From contig NC_058337.1 of NCBI RefSeq assembly GCF_905475395.1, positions 103,038,368-103,102,367 of the forward strand: a stretch of 64,000 bases of DNA, read 5' to 3'. The stretch is from Chrysoperla carnea (taxonomy: Eukaryota > Arthropoda > Insecta > Neuroptera > Chrysopidae). A program made the translations under genes and the position numbers. The notes below the pieces were generated by a model, which saw only the letters and a program-made list of their open reading frames with translations, ran no database searches and was not told the DNA's origin. Below, one piece after another: positions 36,263-49,700 of the stretch (its first letter is position 1; the number at the start of each line of letters is the position of its first letter).

Positions 36263-39200
36263 GTAAGTACTCTCAAAACTCTTTTAAAATCATATCAAGG
36301 TAACCAATTATCTTTAATAATTTGCATATTTAAAGATTTAATCATAAATTTTAAAATAGAATATATAGTTTAAATAATTGATGAGGTATATATTAAATGA
36401 TATGAAATGAGGTTTAAGTAAAATGTGAATGGTATAATAAGCAGCATTTGAAATGAGTCATCTTATTAAGTTCGGTACTAGATAGGTACATATTATTTTG
36501 AAGAATTTCACACATAAATTTATGTTATAAAATTTTAATTAGTTTATTTTTACTTGATATCTTAATTAATTGATATAAAAAGTAATTTTTAATGATATAA
36601 TTAAATTTTAAGTCATTTATATTATTATATTTGTTTAAAATAAATATTATTATTTATTGATAATTGTTATTTAAAGTAATTAATATAAAAATGATTGAAA
36701 TAATTTAATAAAATCATAATATTTAGTAACAGATGCATGTATAAATATTTGAAGAATTTTCATTCATATCTTTATATATAAATATGTTATAATAGTTGGT
36801 TTATATTTGTAGTGTAGGATGCAATCTAGACATATATTAAATTTATATAAAAAAACACCTACAAACTATCTTTATTTGTCTTTCAAATTAATTTTGTTTG
36901 ATTATTTGTGTATTGTAGGTAGTTGTTTTACTATAAAGCCTGTTCTACACTATGTGTAAATCATATGGTGTAATTGTTTGATGACATACGCATGTGCGAT
37001 AGATGCTGCTTGTGTTCAATGACGTCAATATGATGTTTAATGTTTATTATTACTATTGTTTAATGTTAACCTTTAATTACTTGCGTGAGGTCATCGGGAT
37101 TTCGACATTCTCCAAATCGAAATGTGTCATAAATGTACGATTAAGTATTGGGAGAATTAGTTTTCCATACAACCGGTGTCTTAAAATAGAACTAGGATAC
37201 TACATAATAATTGATAAGTTCAAATGTATGGGTGAATTGTTTAATAAAAATAGACCATCCTTTAATGATCTAGTCATTCCATAGACCAATGCTGTATTAT
37301 AAAGATTTAAGCCTGTTATTGATTGCTTGATGTCATTAGTGATTTTCCCAATATTGGGTGATTGACCTCATCTAATTAATTATTTTATCATTATCAGGCT
37401 CTTGAAGACCTATGCCTAAAAGCTGAAAATTCTAGCTGTTTTTGTTAAAAATATGTAAATTAAGATTAAATATGACAATTTTCGCCAAAATAAGGCTCAA
37501 TGAAGCTACAATTGTTAAAGAATAAATAACCGGGAGCTATCTAAACGGCTTAATAATTACTTACTGGTATTGAGATGACGCATGAACGGTCCCTATGACG
37601 ATTATGACATAGAAAAATTGTGCGGTCATTATCATTTGAATTTGATAGGCAAATAATGAGAAGGGGAGGGATTCCGACAATAACTATAGCCGAATATTTT
37701 GTGTATTTTTTATCTAATCATCAAGAAGTTTGGCTCAAAGTTTACGCAAAGTGACAAGGTTATTTAAATTGAGAAATTGTAGAGGGAAACAAAAATTAAG
37801 CTTTATGGTTCCGTTTATATCTATAATGGCTGCGATCTGAGCTCTCACACAGTCAATAAAAAACAGAATACATAAAATGTAGCAAAACAACCACATTTTT
37901 ATACCATGTATATATGAAATATACATAGTATATTAAGTTTAGTCCAAAGTTTGTATCGCTTAAAAATATTCATGCTACGAAAAAAATTTTGGTATAGGTG
38001 TTCATAGAATCACCTAATAGGTCCATTTCCGGTTATCCGTCCGTCCGTCTGTGGACACGATAACTCAAAAACGAAAAGAGATATCAAGATGAAATTTTTA
38101 TAGCGTACTCAGGACCTAAAAACTGAGGTCAAGTTCGTAAATGAGCAATATGGGTTAATTGGGTCTTGGGTCCGTAGGACCCATCTTGTAAACGTAAAAA
38201 AAAAAGTTAGAGATAGAACAAAAGTTTAAATGTAAAAAATGTTTTTTATAAAAAAATAAACAACTTTTGTTTGAAAATTTTTTTTGTAAACATCACTGTT
38301 TACCCACGAGGGCGCTTATTAGGTGCAAATTTTATAGTATGCATTAATATGGGAATATCAGTGTGTGTGTAGCTATTTAAAAGTGGATATCTTTTTTTAT
38401 TAACGTGACGTCAAAAAACAAACGATTGCTTCATCAACACTGTCTATACATGGTATATCAACAATTAACTCAGTCAATTGTTTGTTTTCACTTGTTCTAA
38501 ATAAATATTACGTTATATCAAATATGCATGTAATAAAATTTTATTGTTAATAAAAATTATACTTACATACTTTTATTTTAATAGGGGGTAATCCTGATGC
38601 AGAATTGGCGAGATTATCCATCAAAATGTAAAACTAGACTTGATACCATGATAAAATTTGAAAGTGCTCATCTCCTTTTAGCAAAACAAAGTTTTATATG
38701 TAATCTCATGGCATATCCACATATGACGTTACTTGTGGGTATCTTCTCTTTGTTTAATTAGGAATTTTAAACTTGCATATCTTGCATACTAGTAAAGATT
38801 TTTAAAATCTAACTTCACTTCGACTCTTTAAATTTTTTTATCTTTATAAAGTAGATTAAGAATTTTATTGAATGCGTTTTTCCTTTTAATAGTGGGGCGA
38901 GTGGGATATAGCAAGAGTAAGTTGTTAAATTCCTGAGTTAAACGCGAGTATTAGAAGGATGATGAAGGATGGATTATTGTTGACAGAAACGATTATAGAG
39001 TATTGTGGTTGAAGAGAGGTAACTATATTAACAGAAATTTAAAGAGTACAGTACAGTCTCACCTGGCATTTGGTAAAAACTACAAAAGTTAACAGAACGA
39101 CTTTTATTTTCAACAGATTTGTAACGTTCTCATAATAAAAATCATCTCATTAACCTAGAACCACCCTTATAATGTAAAATATAATTTTATTGCTTTTTTT

Positions 39201-42200
39201 TTAATGAGGTACGCGATGACCTCATTGTACGACATGCGGCAACGACATGCAGATTATTGTAAGACGGACTATATGTTATATTCATTGATATAATGGAATA
39301 TAACTGCAATATTATTATTTATTCAATTATATATATTTATAGTCAATTAGTTATCAGTTATATATGTGTATAATATGATACAATTATTTAAGATATAGGA
39401 AGTATCTCAATTGACGGCGCTTAGAATATTATATGCTAATAAATATTGAAGACATTGAACTAAAGTTTATCTCGAAATACAGTAGAGTTTTATTAATCAA
39501 GAACTGCTATAAACTAGAGGGGGGTGCCGGATTAATAAGTAATGGAATTTGATGAAACTCGGTGCATAGGGTATTTTTGATCCAAAAAGTATAAAAATCA
39601 GGTTAATTTAATGATTGGATACAGAGTTTTTGAGATATCACAATATTTTGATCGATTTTAGCCCGTATCTCAAAAACTATTCGACCAGTCATCAAATGCA
39701 CCCGATTTTTGTACTTTTTGGATCAAAATTACCTTATATACTGAGTTTTATCGAAATTGGAGATAAAAAAATTTCTCCATTTTTTGCAATTTTTTAAACC
39801 CCTTTGATAAAATCGAGAAAATAGCAAAAAATATTTTGGTTTGGAATTTAACGAAACTCAGTGGAATGGGTAATTTTGATACAAAAAGTATAAAAATCAG
39901 GATAATTTAATAATTGGACCCACAGAAAGTTACAGTTTCAGCGATTATCATGGACAAAAAATTAAAATCCATAAAATTGTGAACAAAAGGGGGGATAAGT
40001 GAGGGCTATAACGTGATAGTCTTTGTTTTTAAGAGAGGAATTGACCAGCAAAGCGGGCGGGTATCTGCTAGTTTAATTATAAAACTAAATCATATTAAAA
40101 TTACAGCCACACTAAAATAATTTAGCAATGGCAAAACTATCAAAACAATGGTATTTGTACGTTATGAAACGTTTTATTTTATTTATCGGCACCCCCCTCC
40201 CCCCACCGGATTATCAGAAGGGAGAAGGTCAACCTTTTACTTAATTCGTTGCTAATTTAAGTAAAAATATCATTAAATTAGCGGCGGATAGTAATAAAAT
40301 ATAATATTTTATCATTTAATACCGAAATATGAATTAATTTCAAAAAAAGATAATTTTGGAATGATCACTTTTGCGAATCCTTGTGTTAGTAGGATGACAT
40401 TAATACAAAAAGAGGTTATAATATGTTATTGAAAGTACTGTATAATTGCAACCATAAATATATGAACGCTAAGGTTATATTGAATTATTTTACCTATAAA
40501 TTTTTTATAATAATTTCTTTGATTTTCATTTTTCATTATTTACCATTTTTAAATTTTCAATGTAATCAAGATACCTACAAAATCATAGTAAATACAAGAA
40601 AAATTGGTTGATTTTACCATTTTAAGAAAAGCATTTTTTTTTTATATTTCCTGTATAACTGAATATCAATCATTATATTCAATGAAATTTATAAAGTTAT
40701 TCCTTTGAAGAATTATGTCCAATCCATTAAATTTTCGAAATAAATGTTTCAACAATAATTATTAGTATTACCTGAGACCTTCTGTGACCCAAAAATTCTT
40801 GTTGTGAGATTGAAAATTTATCTCCATCAATTTTTAGGGGTGGGTAAATGAACTTATTTAAAAAAATTGACTTTCCTTGCTAAATTTAACGTAATATTTT
40901 GGAATGAACTTTAGCTTATATAAAGCCTAAATGGCAATATAGGAAATTTCGCCATTGAAATTATTTAAACAAATATTGTAGGGGAAGATGTGGGTGGTAC
41001 TTAAAATACTCCAGTAAACGATTTCGATTAAAATTTAGGATTAAGCTTTGTTCGCCCTCTAGATCAAAAATTATATAATGCCCAGTGGTCATCTTGTCCA
41101 TTAGGTGGTAACCACCCCTTCTAGAGCCATTCAATTAATTTCGGAGTATTTCACGTGGGAAATTCGGAGTATTTAACGTCAAATAAATTAAAAATTTGAC
41201 GTTTTTTGAAAAAGTATATCGTACACTTTTTAAAGTACTATCAAAAACTTTGAAAATGCAAAAGTTTCAAATCATCTACACGAAAATTAACGGAGTTATA
41301 ATGAAAGGAAAGTTGCTCGAATATTTTTGTTTATTTTTATTCAAAAAAGTCACAGAAAGTCGCAAATCCATCATATGAAACGTTTGTATTTTTAACAAAG
41401 CGCCATCTATTGAAAACTTACTCAATCCAGTCAACAAATATCGCCATCTGTTAGAATCGTTTGGAGCTTACAGATAATTGTGACTGTCAAATAATTTGCA
41501 ATAAAATAATATTGCGACTATAAATTGAGATGTAAGCTATTCTATCTTTCAATTTGGATCAAATTGCACACGGTGTGCCAATCAAATTAAAAATCGGTTC
41601 CATAGTTAAGGAGTCCATCGTGGACAAACAACGTGACATGTAATTTTTAGTCAATCCTTCTTTAATTTTTTGACGGAAATCAATAATTTTGACTTCAATA
41701 CGACTCAGCTATTTATATATATATATTAAAAAGTATGCATGTTACATCCTGTACTTTACCTACTACACTAAATATAATGTGTTTATCTATTTTAAATAAA
41801 ATAAAAAACTAGTTTAAATAAGATATATAGATTTGTCTTAATTAGGAGAGAGTCTATATCAGAGAAACAAAACAAAAAAAATCATTCTATATCCGTACTA
41901 CTAAAGTACTCAATACCAATATGACAAAAAATAAAAATGATAATATTTATAGGTATTATATTTTTAACGTACAATAATTAATGAAAGAGATGTTTTTATT
42001 ATAATCAAGGGGGTGAGAATGCGTGGGGTGGTTTTTTTTCTAATGAATGAAACATTCACAGCGTGCGGAGGTGTTAAATAAATTATTCAAAGTTGTTTGT
42101 TTTATTTTTGGTGAATACAAATTTTTTCTGTTGAATTTAAATATACTCATGACCAAAAATCCTTAGGGATTTTTATTAGATAAAGTTAACATTAACAATG

Positions 42201-43748
42201 GGAGCAAAAGAGATAAAAAGGAGTTAGCTATCAAGCCAACTCGCAATTGTATACCCTATAAATATGTAAAGTATACCAAGGTATATAAAGTTTAGTCCCA
42301 AGTTTGTAATGCTTAAAAATATTGATGCTATCAACAAAATTTTTGTATAGATAAAATCACCTAATTAGTCCATTCCTGTTTGTCTAACAACACGATAACT
42401 CAAAAACGTCAAGTTCGTAAATTAACTCCTAAGGGTAGAATTATTGATTTGTTCAACTACTGAATTTTAATCTGTGAACCCATTCTTATGTACACTCGTA
42501 AAATGTGCGTTTTTTTGATATGTGATACAGAAATATGTTCACCGATTTCTCCCTCAATGGAGATGTTGGCTTAAGTTTATTTATCACTCAAGATGAAGAA
42601 TCACTTCCCAATAGAAAAATGAAGTTGGATTTTGAAAATGAAAATCTTTAGAAATCTTCAGAAATACGTAAAATATGAACGTTTAAAACTCCTAATTACA
42701 CAAAGATAAAAATATCGACTTGTGACGTCATTGCACAGTATCGTCATAGAGATTTTTGTTTTTCAAAAAAAGAGACAGACAACAATCTTTGAATGTTTAT
42801 AACTTCTTCATTTTCTAAACAATTTTAATTTAACTTTCAAATTTTGTTATGGTAGCAAGTCTACTTTTACAATTTTATGGGTAATGTGGTAAATTCAAAA
42901 TCAGGAAACTACCCTATTGGCGACCAATTTATGTGTGTGAAAGGTTATACTCTCCAGATGACCCCATGATTGTTTCATCGAAATCTGTTCAGTAGTTTTT
43001 AAGGTATGTGCTGATAAGTAAAAGTGACTTTAATTATTATGTACGAAAGTAGACGCCCTGAAAAGTAAAAAATAGTTTTTAAGTACTGACTCCAATCGAT
43101 AATGTCCTTGTAAGCAATTATGCTTTGAAGTCGGCGCTAATAACTACTATTTGAGTAAAAAAAAATTATTGATCCAAATTTAATTCTTAGTCTTATATTT
43201 TTTATCAGTTTCGTGTAAAAACCTAAATGAAAATTCTAAGTATTTAAATTGATATGAGTGAAACGGAAAATATTCATACAGAAACCTCTTTTGTAAAGTT
43301 TTAATTACAAACATTTTTCTATCCTTTCTTTGGATCGAAAGACATTAAAAAGGTTGGTCTCAAGTTTAATGTTCATCCCGTATATGTATATCAATAACAA
43401 TATCGTAGGTAGATAGATACACATAATATTACATATTAAATATTATAAATTCTCAATAAATAAATAATTAATAAAATTAGGTAATTCTTTTTATTAGAGT
43501 ATGACTGTGATGATTTCATATTATACGTATAACTATTTATATTATATATTGTATTATATATCTATGTTAAATATATAATATAACCTTGAATATAATGACA
43601 TTTTTTTTACTTTATATAAACATGTATTGATTGATTAGTTTTGTGTAAGGTATTTGTGAGGAAGGAACTATGCTTCTGAAAATATAATCATAAATAAAAA
43701 TAGATTTTATGAAAATTTCAAATTTAATTTAATTTTAATATTTTTCAT

Positions 43749-43788
<40 letters not shown>

Positions 43789-46700
43789 CATATAGATAGA
43801 TCCTATGTATTGAAAGAGGATCTTATGTATTGAAATTGGTCTGAATTTGAAGTTGAATTTGTGTTTTTTTTTTTAATATTCATCTATGATCATCGTTTTG
43901 AACCATAAAGATTTCTGTAAAAATTTAAAATATCAAATGTAAATGTCAAACAATTCATATCCATCTTTTCTAATATACTCAATAAACTATGACTATTTTA
44001 CACTTAAAAAAATTGAAAATTGCATATATTTTAGCTGTGTAAAACAATCCCTTAGAGTGTTATGAAAGGGGGATAAGTGGGATCAAGAGAGATGAAGGCT
44101 ATAAAGTGGTGGTTTTTACTTTTAAGCCCAGTAAAGCGGGCGAGTATCAAGCTAGTATAGGTCATACATCAGACTAACATCTGAACTATATTTTGAACCA
44201 TAAATTAAAGATTTCTGTAAAAATGGTAAAAATGCAATTCATGGCCATCTGTTCTGATGTACTCAATGAATTATGACTATTTTACATTTATTAAAAAAAA
44301 ATTGAAAACTGTACATTTATTTTACCTGTGCAAATCAATCTCTATCCCTATTTCGAGTGTTATGGAAAGGGCTCTTACTTATTCCCTTTCCATAACACTC
44401 CAAATAGGGATAGGGATTGATAAAGGCTATAACACGGTGGTTTTTATCAGTCTTTACTTTTAAACTCAGCGAAGCGGGCGTGTATCAAGCTAGCAAATAA
44501 ATATATCGACGCATTCTATAATCGTTCTATGATATTTTATTCAATGGAAATAATCAGCTGGGTGACCTGATAAAAGATTCATTTTATTACTACCGCAGCG
44601 CTGAGATCTTAAAAAGATTATCGGATAACTTTTAACTAAGATATAAAAATTCCCAAACGTGGCAAACTTTTTTCTTTATGACAAAAAAAAAATATTTTTG
44701 GCTGTCAAAATTATTCCATAAAGTTTTGCAAGAGTAAGAAGGGCGCAACTATAATTTTCACATTCATTTTCAGGAAACCCAAACACGAGAAAATTTTTCC
44801 TTTGAGATATGTTTTTATTAAATAAAAAACTATCATTCTATAAAGTTTGATGAAAAACTAATCCTTAACTCGCTAATTCGATCACGTTTTACGTTTTCTT
44901 ATATGTGATAGACATAAGTCTGTGATTCGGATAAGGTTACGTGTGAAATCACCTTTTTTACAGACGCGTTGCGTCGTCAATAAAATGTTACCAAGTGTGG
45001 AATACCATAAAATGTATTATCATTTGTGTAAATTAATAGCTGACCGGACGGACTGCTCAACATGTATTTCTTATTCTTAAACAACTTAAATCATTAACAA
45101 TGAATAAGGAATTCCGTTCAATCATAATTATTCTCTTATCTTCAATTTTACCTTGACCCATTTGAATGAAACATCCTATAAATTATATTAAATATGTTAA
45201 AATATCTAACCTTGAATAAAATTCAAAATAATTATTTATGTATTTTTCCTTTATTTATATACTCACACCATAAAATATAATTATAAGTTCAATACACTTT
45301 GTATTAAATACAAAGTTACAAGTGAAAGTATTTAACATATCTAACATATTATAAGTACATATATGTATATTTTTAATTTATATTTTATTTATTGATTTTT
45401 ACAAATAATAATATATATAATATAATAACAAATATAATTATATATATATGTATAATATAAATAAAAAGAATGATTATTATTTATTTTAAACTTAAAATTA
45501 AAAAATTAGAGAAAGTTATTTTTTTTAAGGTATTAAAAAATAATGAATACAAATCATATGTGGTATGAATCTAATAAGAGTCTGTCTGTCTTTGGTCTAT
45601 GTATGTTATAAATAATTAATTAAATATATTTATATATTTAGTATGTATTTAGGATTTGTGTATATATAATATAATTAACTTACTACCGACCTGTGTTTAG
45701 TTGTGACTCTACCTTAAATTTGCATGTTTTTTTGTATTTATAGTAGAGTCAACCTTTACTCTACGTGAACGACACCTATTTCATCCCTTTGCGGATAGAA
45801 GATTCCGTTTTATTTCACACCTTGTCTTGTAGCTTATTTAATAATTTGAGTCCCAAGTTTGTAACGCTTAAAAAAATTGATGCTACGAACAAAATTTTGG
45901 TATAAAATTTTTGGTGTTCATAAAATCACCTAATTAGTCTATTTCCGATTAGATATACTCAAGAGATATCAAGTTGAAATTTTCATAGCGTGCTCAGGAC
46001 ATAAAAAATGATTAAAAAATATTCCTTATAAAAAAATAAACAACTTTTGTTTGAAATATTTTTTTATAAACATCATTGTTTACCCGTGAAGGCGAAAATT
46101 ATCACAAAACTTTGGTTCCATTTTCTCCAAAACTATAAAAAATAGAGAGTTTGAAATTTACAGGTAGCTTAAACTAGTGTTTTCTAGAAAATAGTTTCGA
46201 AAAATTCTTAAAAATCAAAATTGTATTGGTCTTTTAAACTTTTCTAATTTATTAAAAATAATGCAAGCACTGATATTCAACATTTCCTATACCGGGTATT
46301 TCAACAATTAACTCAGTCAATTGTTTATTTTCACTGATTTTTATGCAGTAAATGGTTGCGTTCAGTTGAGGTGATCGCTTAATTTATTTATTAAACGCCC
46401 ACTAAAAAAATGCTAGTACCGGCACCCAATATATGATAATCCATTTGTTCTTTAAGGACGTTCATGCGTCAACAATATTAGTAGAGAAATAAAAAATAAT
46501 ATGATAATGCGATAATTTAAATGATTTTCTATGATTTAAGACAGGAAAAATAACCTGTTATCGAATTAATTTAAATTTTTTTAAAGTTTAAAAAATGACT
46601 AAAAGTAAGTTTTAACATGGGACTAAATGAAAAATATAAATCGATATTTTTCAAAAATTATATCGATAACCATACTTGAAACTTTTACCAGTTAATAATT

Positions 46701-49700
46701 ATTTAAACTTTTAATAGAATTTCAAAAAAATTTTCTATTAATTTAAAATTCTTTAAAATTTACATACTGTTTCCCTATGAACGCACATAGCAAAACAGGT
46801 ACACGCATGAACGTCCTTAACATACGTGAGGTACCAATATATTTTTTGCTCCGCATGTCTCACCTTGATTGGATGTTGCTAATGTTATTTTCTCGAAACA
46901 AAAATTGATAAACTGTTTTAATTATTTTCTTTTTTTGATAATTATTGAACACCTTATAGTCTGATTAAACATTTATTTATGGTAAATCCTACCTTAGTAA
47001 CTCTATTAGTAATCATAATTCATCGTCAATCGTCTTATTATGACTAACATAATTCATAATTTTTTTACGAAGACAGGAGACATAATTTTTTTATTGGATC
47101 AGACAAAACTGTAACATACACAATTTCAAACTTACAACCGAAATGTGATTTGGGTAACAAATTATCTTAAAATGAGCCCTGTATACTCTTTTCTATTATA
47201 AATATTGAGTCTATTATAGACATATGTTAAAATTTAGACACATATCATTGTTACATAAACAATTCATAGAGACATAATTGTTTTTTCGAAGATTGATTTA
47301 TAGACCATACATTTTTGGCTGAATATTAAATATCCACTTTGGTTGAATATCCACCAAAAACGTCAAACATAAATTCAGTATAAAAATAATTCAATATTAT
47401 ACTTTGAATAAAACAGTGAGGATAGTATTGCCATCATGCATGAGTTTTACTCAGGCTGTTTCCATGGTAATCGTAAACTACTTTATTAATATAATTGTGT
47501 AGATGGACATATAAGTTTATGGTTTTTATATATGGATTACATTGAAAATTAAAAATATTTTTAAATAAAACGCACAATTAATTAAAAATTGTATAAGGTA
47601 ACATTGTCACGATCGATTAAGCTAACCCCTCCACCTACCATGCTCCTTACTAATACCTATGCACATGGCAGTAGAAAATTTAGCCTCTTTCGTAATTTTG
47701 TACCACATGATTTTGTACCAACTATTTGTATTTTCTTTTTGTACAATAATGGGTACACCAAAGAGTATAGAGTAAGATAGAGGGGAGGCTCCCATTACTG
47801 GAAATGTTAAAAAAGAGTATACGAGTTTCAACCCCTCTAGCTCTTCAACTCCATAATTTTGTTTAAAAAAATTCTGTTCCAGAGCGTAGTTTCGATTTAC
47901 GAACCTCTGGGTTATGGACCCAGCACGCTTCCACTAATCTACTCTGCTCTGTGTGATAATATCGTAATAATATGTACTGATTCTGTTTTAAATACAGTTG
48001 TATGTACAGGACATAAATACCAGATAGCATTCGTGCCTATATACGCGACCCTCCCCTCCATCGTATAACACTTTGGTGTACACTGTACACCGTTTACATG
48101 GAGTCAAAGTATATAAAAAGAGTCTGTTTACAGTTTACAGTCTAATGATACCATCCTTCTCTATCCTTATTCAATGTACTCTATTATTGCTATTACACAG
48201 TGTATGCAACAAACCCCCCACCCCAACGAATTTACAAGGAATCAAAGGACAATTTTTGTAAATTTTACGACAAAAAATAATTTATGAAAATCTTGCTTGA
48301 CAAGAATACCATATATAAAGGGGACAGAGGTGGGCAGTTGCACCACCCTGGACCGGAACTACTCATACATTAAGTATGTATTATGCCTAAAAATAAAAGG
48401 ATAAAAGATTAGATTTTATCTAGAATAAAAGATTTTGATAGGCTCCACCATGGACCAAAAGCTGGATACGCCTATGTTTGCATCTAGTTTTTTTGGCCTT
48501 TCTTCAAGTAAGACACAAGACCACAAATAACCGATTACCAGTTCTAGTATTTACGGGAATTTGTTATAATTTGTGAAAAGATAAAAAATTATTTTGTAAA
48601 TATAAAGGTGATAAGAACGTGGTGTGTTTATTAATGAATAATAAATACCAGTTAAATAATATAATTGTATGTTATAAAATAGATAATCTAATATTTAATT
48701 ACATAATAATATTTGTATTCCATTTAAAATCAACAATCTTTATTACTAGGTACTACCAAAGTTTTATACCTTGCAACTTGTGCACGTTTAAGAGGTGTTT
48801 ACAAACACCTACGATAGATAAAATAAGTAAGATATGTACAAAAATTGTTTGAAACAAAGAGAAGTTATTTATTGAAAATGAAAATAATAAAAATATATGT
48901 ATAGGGTGAGGCATCTTTTAGTCTGTTTTTAAAATGAATATTTAATACAAATTCAACAAATATTTCGCAATAATTTTATTTTCAAGAGTATTTCGCAAGT
49001 ATTTTATTTTCAAGAGTAAACTTTCTGATTAAGAATGGGAAAATAAGTATTTCATTAAAATAATTACCTCGGCTGAATATGCAGTAGCCCATTGGAACAA
49101 CCAATTTTCAGTAAATTTATAATGGATTCTCTGTAAGGCTTTATTTCACTCTGTCACTTTGATTGCGTCTTTTAAAGCGTAAATTGTGTCTGGAAGATTA
49201 TAATAACATCTGTAACATCTGTAATTCATAGTAATAACAACATTAATAATGCGTATATTGACTCATTTCGTTTGCAGGAAATTTCATATTGAATTTCTAT
49301 CACTTTACAATTTAATATTGAATTTCTTACACCGAGTGCCGAAATAATCGCTCATTAAAAAGCGAACCATAGTATATCTCACCTTATATCTTGTAATCGC
49401 CCCCATCTCGTCTCTTACCTCAGTAGAACAAAAAAAATCATTATTTTTGTTAAAATTATACAGGAAATTTAAAAAAAAAAAAGATTCAGAAAATATTACA
49501 TAATGCCCTATAAGAATCCTTTCTAATTATAAAATAAAAGTCGTCCCTTAGAAGTTCCGTCTATTTAATTTTATTCTCCAATATATCCCACTACGTCCCG
49601 CTAAGATACCCAAAATTGTAAAAATATTTTTTTTAATATAATAATTTCTTGACAATAAATGCTAATGCATTTTTTTTTTTGTTACAGTCAAAATATCGAG

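Larger units (their letters stand above)
36263..49687 (+). other. Patronin intron 1 (13.4 kb)
   Basis: The longest intron in the window. It holds three copies of the 560-bp family, two copies of the CAAAATTTGAAAG repeat, Helitron-like ends, a tandem duplication with a 36-bp hairpin, an (AT)n tract and a SINE-like element. No other exon is supported. Confidence 0.85.
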
